From: JASHVB01 sp963780805
GTDB lineage: Bacteria > Pseudomonadota > Alphaproteobacteria > Acetobacterales > Acetobacteraceae
Direction: 5' to 3'
Assembly (NCBI GenBank): GCA_963780805.1
Contig: CAWADP010000019.1
Span: 54,594 to 118,593 of the forward strand
DNA length: 64,000 nucleotides
Translations under genes and position numbers: made by a program
Notes under the pieces: generated by a model
Told to the model about the DNA's origin: nothing
Seen by the model: the letters and a program-made list of their open reading frames with translations, nothing else
The model's database searches: none
Shown here: in pieces, positions 57,872-64,000 of the stretch
How positions within the stretch are numbered: position 1 is the stretch's first letter
Layout of the letters: each line of letters opens with the position of its first letter

Positions 57872-58558
57872 CTATGCTCGCACCGCCGTGCGGCCGAGGC
57901 CGCCGTATTGGTCCAGCATGCGCTCGAACCATGCGGTCATGACGTCATCTTCCTCCAGCAACGCAAGGCGCGAGCAGCAGCGTGGCCACATCAGGGTGCC
58001 GGCGATGATGGCGTCGGCGTAGCTGGGGGCGGCGCCGCCGAACCAGGGCTGGGCGCGCAACACCAGGCGCAGCGGCAGCAGCGATTCCCGGAACGCTTCG
58101 ACCCGCGTCTCCCGGCCGGCCTGCGCTTGCTCGAGCGTCATGCCGAAGCGTGCCTCGCGGCTTGCGCGGAAATAGGCGTGGTCGGCGGCGTCGATCACGT
58201 CGAATATGTCGCGCACGATCAGCCGCACCATGCCGGGCAGCATGACCGCATCGGCCCAGGCGTTGACGAAGCGCGCATGTGCCAGAGCGGTGGCGCTGCC
58301 GAACAGGGCAGGGGCGGGATAGTGTTCCTCCAGGTACGCGGCGATCGCCCAACTGTCGGAGACCACGGTGTCGCCATCGCGGATCACCGGCACGCGGCCC
58401 TGGCCGGAAAATGCAATCAGGGCCTTGTCGGTGAAGCGCCAGGGGATGGTCTCGACCGGCAGCCCCTTGTGCGCGAGAGCGAAGCGGATGCGCCAGCAAT
58501 ACGGGCTGAACCGCAGCGCCCGATCGGCGCCGGCGAGATCATGCATGATGATGGTCAT
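57872..58558 (-). CDS. Glutathione S-transferase family protein
   Basis: A 228-residue GST. The N-terminal thioredoxin-like domain shows FSPYCWRIRFALAHKGL and VPVIRDGDTVVSDSWAIAAY (the Ser after Asp binds the gamma-glutamyl group). The C-terminal helical domain has an all-alpha pattern (SYADAIIAGTLMWPR). The subclass is not obvious. The start ATG at 58558 gives the family N-terminus. Confidence 0.87.
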   Translation of the reverse strand: MTIIMHDLAGADRALRFSPYCWRIRFALAHKGLPVETIPWRFTDKALIAFSGQGRVPVIRDGDTVVSDSWAIAAYLEEHYPAPALFGSATALAHARFVNAWADAVMLPGMVRLIVRDIFDVIDAADHAYFRASREARFGMTLEQAQAGRETRVEAFRESLLPLRLVLRAQPWFGGAAPSYADAIIAGTLMWPRCCSRLALLEEDDVMTAWFERMLDQYGGLGRTAVRA

Positions 58559-59016
58559 GCCGGGAATTGTGCGCCACAGGCGGAGGGAAGGGAAGCTGGT
58601 GGCGGCCGCGCGTTGGCCGCGAGTGCAAGGGCGTTCGGGTTGGCGTGATGGCCGACCGGCAGCATTCCCGCGATCGACGGGGTGACGCGGCGGGTCGTTG
58701 ACGCGCCGCGGGCGGACCGGGATCGGGAAGGCGCCTCGTCTCATGGTCGTCTCGTTTCATTTTCCTGGGCACTCGGTCGCACGACATGAGAGATCGGTCG
58801 TGGGGTGAGACGTGGCAGCGAGTCCCGGAGGCGTCTCGTTGCGCGTGCGGCTGGTTCTGCCGCAAGCATTCAGCACGGAGGCCACGACGGCTTGCCCGGC
58901 GAAGGCCGGGGATCACGGGGCAGCACGGAGACGTTCATTCGCAAAAATGTCCGACGCAAAACAACCCGGCCACTCGATCGGTTCGCCGCCATGTCCCTCG
59001 CGCGGCCGCGATTGGC
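58559..59016. other. Intergenic region without a supported gene
   Basis: No recognisable gene, tRNA or complete repeat. The two flanking genes both read leftward, so it should contain the promoter for the GST gene. Fragments of short repeats (CCCGGCGAAGGCCGGGGATC near 58897) are present. Confidence 0.45.
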
Positions 59017-59967
59017 TCAGGCTGGGGGGCTGCACGGATCGGGATGGGAGGCCCGCTGCTCGGGGTGCGGCTGCCAGGTGTCCGCCCAACAGAAATTGCT
59101 GCTGTTGTCGTGCAGCAGGACGTGCATGATGTCGGGCGACGGCAGCTCGAAAATGAAGCCCGGCGGCGGCCCACGGTGCTTGCGGATCGCCGCCGCGCAA
59201 AGCGGCCGGCGGATGGTGTAGTCGTTGGCATCCAGCCAGATCGACCGCAGCGCGTGCTGCTCTTCCGTCATGTTGTCGTCGATCACGGTGTACCACATCG
59301 GCGTGTCGCATCCCGGCTCCCACGGGGCATAGCCCGGCGGTGCATCCGGGCCCTCGGCGTCCGCCCCCTCGGGCGGCGGCGCGTCCGCCAGATGCGCCAT
59401 CGACGGCGGCAGCGGTGCCGGGGGACGCAGGATCTTCGGCGGCTCGGCCGGCGGGCTGGCGGCAGCCTGCGGCGCGACCGGCGGCGGCATCGGCGGGGGC
59501 GGCGGCAGCTCGGCCATGCCCTGGGCCAGGCCGTCCAGCGCGAGACGCCCGGCGGCCTCCGCCATGGCGGCCTCGCGCTCGGTCAGCCGCCGGCGGTAGG
59601 ATTGCAGCTTGAGCAAGGCATTCAGCGCGCCGCGCGAATCCCGCCCGAAGCGGGCGGCCTGGAGCTGCAGCCGGTCGGTCGCCGCAAGGTCGCCGCGGCA
59701 GAAGGCAAGCTGGCCGAGCACGTTGACCCGGTGGGCGTTGGCGGCGGCGACGTCGGCGGCGTAGCCGATCTCGGCGTAGCCCAGCGGATTGAGCGAGGCC
59801 GCGACCGCGGTGACGGCGATATCGCGTTCGGCATAGGCCTCCGGCGTATCCGGCGCGCAGGGCAGGGCCTGGAGCGAGCAGCGGACGGCCGCGGCGAGGA
59901 AGCGGAACACGGCCTTGGGGGATTGTTCGGCGGGGTCGAGGGAGGCGGGATCGGATGGGTCGAGCAT
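59017..59967 (-). CDS. Protein of unknown function with a Pro/Ala-rich linker
   Basis: A 316-residue protein with no recognised family. The N-terminal about 150 residues are helical (VFRFLAAAVRCSLQALPC, ALLKLQSYRRRLTEREAAMA). A low-complexity Pro/Ala linker (about 155-215, PPPPPMPPPVAPQAAASPP) follows, then a C-terminal region with Trp/Asp-rich motifs (WYTVIDDNMTEEQHALRSIW, SSNFCWADTWQPHPEQ). No signal peptide or membrane segment. The two-domain layout suggests a regulatory or phage-like protein, but nothing specific can be claimed. Confidence 0.7.
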   Translation of the reverse strand: MLDPSDPASLDPAEQSPKAVFRFLAAAVRCSLQALPCAPDTPEAYAERDIAVTAVAASLNPLGYAEIGYAADVAAANAHRVNVLGQLAFCRGDLAATDRLQLQAARFGRDSRGALNALLKLQSYRRRLTEREAAMAEAAGRLALDGLAQGMAELPPPPPMPPPVAPQAAASPPAEPPKILRPPAPLPPSMAHLADAPPPEGADAEGPDAPPGYAPWEPGCDTPMWYTVIDDNMTEEQHALRSIWLDANDYTIRRPLCAAAIRKHRGPPPGFIFELPSPDIMHVLLHDNSSNFCWADTWQPHPEQRASHPDPCSPPA

Positions 59968-60265
59968 GGTGTTTGCGCTGTGGTTGTGTTTGGTTGGTTA
60001 TACTAACTTGAAGTCAGTGAAAAGGTCAAACAGCGGGCGCGCGGCGATGGCTTATCGCGCGTCCGGAAGGCGGTGACGCCGGGGCGCGGACCGAAGTTGG
60101 GCGGGTCCGGCGGCTTGCCATTGCACATGCCGCCGGGGCGGCCCGCTCGATCCTCGCACAAATCGCCGGGTCAAGCCCCGCCATGACGCGGCGGGGCTAA
60201 TAGGATCAACTTATCTTGCACAACCCTCCCCCTTTTGGCGTATATTTGCGACCCAACGATCGCGG

Positions 60266-61502
60266 ATGCCGAATGTTCGCCCCCCCAACTCGCCCCTTTG
60301 CCGCCAGATCCCCGTGAGCCCGACCGGCTTTATCGACGAGCTGACCCGCTTCCTCGTGACCGGGTGGGCGGCCGACCTGGACGAACTCGACGCCACCCTG
60401 CGCTTCGGCGTGTTCGTCAACGGTGAGGGCTGCGCCGTCGTCATGGCCGACGGGTTCAGGCCCGGCCTGGAGCAGCTCGCGCCGGGGGCCAGTGGACGCT
60501 ACGTCTTCCGCTGCTACTTCCCGGCGCCGCTGTCGCCCTACCGAGACCACCAGGTCACGCTGCGCTGCTCCAATGCCGACCTAACGCTGCGGGCGGACCT
60601 GCCGGCTCTGGCGCCGATCGCCATACCGCCCGCGGACGACGCCTGGCGGCCGCACGGCCCGATCCTGCTGACCAGCGGCGGGCGCTGCGGATCGACCGCC
60701 ATCATGGAGGTGCTGCGCCGCCACCCGCGCATCGTCGTCGCCGGCCAGCCGCCGTACGAAACCGAGATGGGCTGCTACTACGCCTATGCCCTGCGCGCGC
60801 TGACCGCCGCGGCCAATCACGAGCGCTCCCTGCGGCCGGAGCGCGTTACCGACGTGCAGCAGCAATACCAGCTCGGTTTCAATCCGTTCATGCAGTCTTT
60901 CGCATTCGGTTCCATGCCGGAGTTGCGGCAGTTCCTGTCTCGAAACGTCGCCGGCCGGGTGGGGGACGCGTTCCGCGGCATCATCCTGGACTACTATCAG
61001 GTCATCGCGCGGGCGCAGGGCAGGAAGCATCCGGTCTTCTTCGCCGAGAAGACCTTGCCGGAGCCGGATTCGCGGCTGGGCGTGCGCTATATGTTTGGCA
61101 ACACCAAGGAGATCGTGCTGGTGCGCGATCCGCGCGACGTCATCTGCTCCTTCATGAAGCACGGCGGTATCCCGTTCCAGGAGGCGCTGGGCGACGCGGT
61201 GGCCACGACGCGGCGCTGTTTGGAGATCAAGGCGGAAGCGGATGACAGCATCTATTTGCTGCAATACGAGGATTTCGTGGCACAGCCGCGGGAGACGGCG
61301 GAGGCGCTGTTTCGCTTTGTCGGACTCGCGCCCGCCGCGTATGATGATGACGGCATGGGGCGGCTGTTCTCGAATCACGGCACCAGCCGGACGCCGGCGG
61401 ATTTCAATCGGGCGGTGGCGGCGGGACTTGAGTGCGGAGCAGTTGGAGGCGTGTCAGGGGTTTGGGGGGTTTCTGGAGGAGTTTGGATACGGCGATTCAT
61501 AA
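60266..61502 (+). CDS. Sulfotransferase family protein; one extra base near the 3' end
   Basis: A 411-residue sulfotransferase after frame repair. PAPS 5' loop ILLTSGGRCGSTAIMEVLRR, 3'-phosphate motif EIVLVRDPRDVICSFMKHGG, and LLQYEDFVAQPRETAEALFR near the end. The N-terminal about 130 residues are a separate beta-rich region (RFLVTGWAADLDELDATLRF). The frame as written runs on to a non-family tail at 61540. Removing one T of the pair at 61428-61429 gives LSAEQLEACQGFGGFLEEFG and a TAA at 61502. It probably modifies a surface glycan or lipid. Confidence 0.85.
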
Positions 61503-61605
61503 CAACAATTATGATTGCTGGTTGTGGCGAGCGATGGTAACTGGCTTTGGTCGCGCGGGTGGACCGCGTTTTGCCGGCTTCGCGCTGGCTACAGCGAGGT
61601 TTCTC

Positions 61606-62330
61606 ATGTCCGACGCAGCCCGGACGAAAAAGACGCTGATATTTTGCACTGCCTACGTTCGTCCGGCTGCACGGCCAAGCCAGGCATGGACGGGCGCTAT
61701 AAACGGTGGCTGGAGGCTATTCAGCTATCCGAGTTGCACCGTGACCAAATCCTGATCGTGGATGACGGTTCGCCCACGCTCCCGAATGGCCGGGGGTGGC
61801 AACCCTCTCGTTTCTTCCAACCAGTCAGCCGTCCGAGCCGGTCGTTTTGTTCCATTTCAAGGAAAACCTCGGCCGCCCGGCGGTCTACGACTATCCCGGC
61901 TGGTTTCGCTCCTTTGCGTTTGGTGCGACTTACGCACAAGCATACGGCTTTGAAAGAATTATTCACATCGAGTCAGATGCCTATCTCATCTCGTCGAGAA
62001 TTCAGCAATATTGCAACGAGGTAGATGACGGCTGGGTCACATTCCTCGGGCCGAGGCACGATTACCCGGAAACTGGCATCCAGGTGATCGCTGGCAGGGG
62101 CCTTTCGCTGTTTTACACGGTCGCTGTGCAGCCCTATGAGGATTTTGCCGGCAAGCCCATCGAAGTGATGCTGCCGTTTACGAAAGTTGAGCGCACTTTT
62201 TTGGGCGACCGCTTCGGGAGAGTACTTACCTACGTGCCCGCAGGAAGCCGATTGGACCATGCAGACCTACATGCCAGCGGCTCACTCTGATCGCTACTAC
62301 TGGTGGCTAGAGCGCCGGCCTGGACACGGG
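61606..62330 (+). pseudogene. Glycan-related transferase-like gene with at least three frame breaks
   Basis: Coding sense jumps between frames: KKTLIFCTAYV (from ATG 61606), then RYKRWLEAIQLSELHRDQIL and IVDDGSPTLP in another frame. A third frame from about 61796 reads VVLFHFKENLGRPAVYDYPG, FERIIHIESDAYLISSRIQQ and IEVMLPFTKVERTFLGDRFG. A fourth from about 62210 reads EADWTMQTYMPAAHSDRYYW. The IESDAYL motif could be the metal Asp of a GT-A-type transferase. Family assignment is by general look only. Either decayed or badly sequenced. Confidence 0.55.
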
Positions 62331-62335
62331 GATTG

Positions 62336-62980
62336 CTCGATGTATCGCAAAGATGTTGGACCAGACCTAAGGCACTCAGGAGTGCCATATGCCGAGCTGT
62401 TGTCCAGGATGGCGGCTGGCTTGAGTTGTCGAACATACTTTGAAAAAATTCGGTACGGGGCTGGAAACGCGCTAAAATCAATTAAATGTGACTCCGTAAG
62501 TGTCGATCCGCATTTCAATATTCCTCATGATGCGCTGGAGGGACGCCGCCGCGCGCATTTTTTTCAAATGACCTCTGGCGTATTTTTTGAGCATTACAAT
62601 ATTAGGGCTTTCTTCCCCGGTGGAATTGACATCGCCCTCCTGAACGGATTCCATGCCTTCGAAGCGTTGCTGCACGATTTCATCAATACTGAGCAGTTTT
62701 GCCACAAGGGTTCTGTGATATTATTGCATAACTGTCTACCACTGAACGAAAGAATGGCAGAGCGAGCCTTCCGCCGGGTGGAGACGGAGGATCCTGCGAC
62801 TAGGGATTACTGGACCGGGATATGTGGCGCTCCTCCCCATATTAGAGAAATATCGGCCGATTTACACACCTCGCCTTCGATGCGAACCAACCGGGATCGT
62901 AGCCTGCACTCAACTCGACCGCTGCTCGCAGACACTTTCGAGCAACTATGACGCCATAGAGAAGAGTTCGGTAAGCTGGG
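62336..62980 (+). pseudogene. Class I SAM methyltransferase-like gene with frame breaks
   Basis: Reads AELLSRMAAGLSCRTYFE, a distorted SAM loop (IRYGAGNALKSIKC), VDPHFNIPHDAL, then FFPGGIDIALLNGFHAFEAL and ILLHNCLPLNERMAERAFRR, which match the Methyltransf_24-type family. After ATRDYWTG the frame moves and VACTQLDRCSQTLSSNYDAI follows in the next frame. Base composition around 62430-62720 is AT-richer than the rest. It is preceded by the transferase-like gene and the sulfotransferase, suggesting a surface-glycan set. Confidence 0.55.
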
Positions 62981-63100
62981 ACCTCGCCGAATTGGCCTCC
63001 GCCGGCTTTGGTCGCTGTTCCCGACCCTCGATAGCAGAAGGCTCTGTCAGTCCCTGTCGGACTTGCCAGCGGTTTTATTCGGGAAAGCGGGCGAGCCATT

Positions 63101-63783
63101 ATGAGCCATGCGAACCGGCTCTTCAGCTTGACGTTCAGACGGAGGCTTTGGCTCACCGTTGCCTGTGCCCTCTTCGTGGCGACCGCCAGCTCCGACGTTG
63201 CCTCTGCGCAATCTATCTGGCTCGCGCCGAGGGCGGGGTATCCACCCGGACATGTCGCCGGCGTTCCGGATTTGTTGGACCTCTTCAATCCTAACGCGCC
63301 TTGGCAGACTGCCGCAGCGCACGTCAACGTGTTCGAGCTCCCGACGCAGATCCCTCGTGGATACCTGACGCCGAGCTTGCTACGGTCGTCAAGGACCTGG
63401 AGCAACGGGGAATGGCGCTCGCGGTATCCATCTTGGCTCAAGGCGTCCGTGGTGAGCCCACTTGCGGAGCCGGGGTAGAAGGCTACGGGACATCAGAGCA
63501 GGCGGTGAAAATCTCCAAAAAGCTCAAGCGCGTGGGAGGACGCTTGGCCTACGTAGCTATGGACGAACCCCTATATTTCGGGCGTTTCTTCAGTGGGCCG
63601 ACCGCATGTCACAGTCCGGTCGCCAATATTGTCGAGAGAGTGAAACAGGTGGTCGGTGTCTACAGGCAGGCCTTTCCCGGTCTGACTGTAGGGGACATCG
63701 AGCCTGCAGGGGCGGCGCTGCTCCCTGGCTGGCCTTCGGATTTCCGAAGGTGGGCGAAAACCTTTCAGACGAGCATTGGTTAA
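63101..63783 (+). pseudogene. Secreted protein gene broken by a frameshift; possible TIM-barrel glycosidase-like
   Basis: The N-terminus is a signal peptide (RLWLTVACALFVATASSDV, cleavage after ASA), then SIWLAPRAGYPPGHVAG. The frame is lost near 63340 and continues in another with DAELATVVKDLEQRGMALAV, CGAGVEGYGTSEQAVKISKK, LAYVAMDEPLYFGRFFSGPT and FPGLTVGDIEPAGAALLPGW. The MDEP and DIEP acidic motifs recall glycosidase barrels, but this is a weak inference. The last part again leaves frame near the 3' end. Confidence 0.5.
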
Positions 63784-64000
63784 TCGATGGCCTTCCTGCA
63801 AATCGATCTGGTCGCCATCCGAGAGCGCATAGCGGCCTTGCGTCCTCGGTGGACATGGCAAAGACCGAATCATCTGCGGAATAGATATTGGCATTGTTCC
63901 AACGGGGACGACGGGGTAGATTTGGAACCGAGAGATGTGGGTTTCTGGCCCCGGAAGCATGATATCGGAAACCGCCGAGCGATGCTGGGCAAGCGATTAA
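63784..64000. other. Window end, no supported gene
   Basis: Short frames only. The protein-like sense of the preceding gene may continue in a different frame to about 63884, but no motif allows an end to be set. Confidence 0.4.

Noticed and set aside
1..64000. CRISPR array, prophage, complete insertion sequence or defence island
   Set aside because: No regular short repeats with spacers, no transposase or phage structural genes, and no restriction or abortive-infection proteins were recognised. The repeats found are isolated palindromes.

Overview
The window is a GC-rich chromosomal stretch from an alphaproteobacterium. The best guess is Acetobacteraceae (order Rhodospirillales). This rests on the layout of the division and cell-wall cluster, the FtsZ tail ending IPAFLRRQTS, a hopanoid-type HpnK deacetylase and generally Acetobacteraceae-like proteins. 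It is an inference, because no rRNA or tRNA gene was found to confirm it.

Layout. (1) 1-11845: the murein and division (dcw) cluster, mraY(partial)-murD-ftsW-murG-murC-murB-ddl-ftsQ-ftsA-ftsZ, all on the + strand and mostly joined by ATGA stop/start overlaps. As written, ddl and ftsQ each carry one extra base. A third extra base near the end of ftsA removes its stop, so ftsA and ftsZ read as one open frame. (2) 12017-20429: HpnK-like deacetylase, a secreted endonuclease/exonuclease/phosphatase, a PerM-type transporter with an added cytoplasmic domain, a double-length CaiB/BaiF CoA-transferase, an alpha/beta hydrolase and rsmG. (3) 20620-30845: a branched-chain-amide ABC importer (livH, a livM-livG fusion, livF, livK), then a run of small catabolic enzymes (metallo-beta-lactamase fold, O-methyltransferase, carboxymuconolactone decarboxylase family, hydroxyacid dehydrogenase), a Fur-family regulator, a cupin and an SGNH hydrolase. 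(4) 31014-32872: a decayed zone holding a sugar ABC transporter deletion chimera, a flavoenzyme scrap and a frameshifted YkgJ-type gene. (5) 32878-50595: a ThDP enzyme, then a carbon-phosphorus lyase locus. phnF and a first phnM read leftward; phnG-H-I-J-K, phnL, a second phnM and a DUF1045 2H-phosphoesterase read rightward; phnN is convergent. A gamma-glutamyltransferase/DUF296 pair, a TPR-glycosyltransferase and a second ThDP enzyme follow. (6) 50894-60000: small proteins, an orphan CoxL-type molybdenum hydroxylase, 3-hydroxyacyl-CoA dehydrogenase, a PaaE-type reductase, YjbQ and a GST. (7) 60266-64000: a sulfotransferase and three surface-glycan-like genes with many frame breaks, in a partly AT-richer region.

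How the genes work together. The dcw cluster makes lipid II and builds the divisome. The phn locus converts alkylphosphonates to phosphate through ribose-phosphonate intermediates, probably under PhnF acting at the TGTCTAGACA palindrome near 37000. The liv importer with its CoA-transferase and oxidoreductase neighbours looks like an uptake and degradation island for an unidentified organic acid.

Most striking are the repeats. One GC-rich palindrome family (core TCCCCTTGNGGGAGG) occurs at least seven times, including once in frame inside murD. A second motif (TAGGGCGGA) supplies the stop codon of several genes. Five clean gene breaks share the same +1 signature, so sequence error is a serious alternative to real decay. 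No CRISPR array, prophage, complete insertion sequence or defence system was seen.
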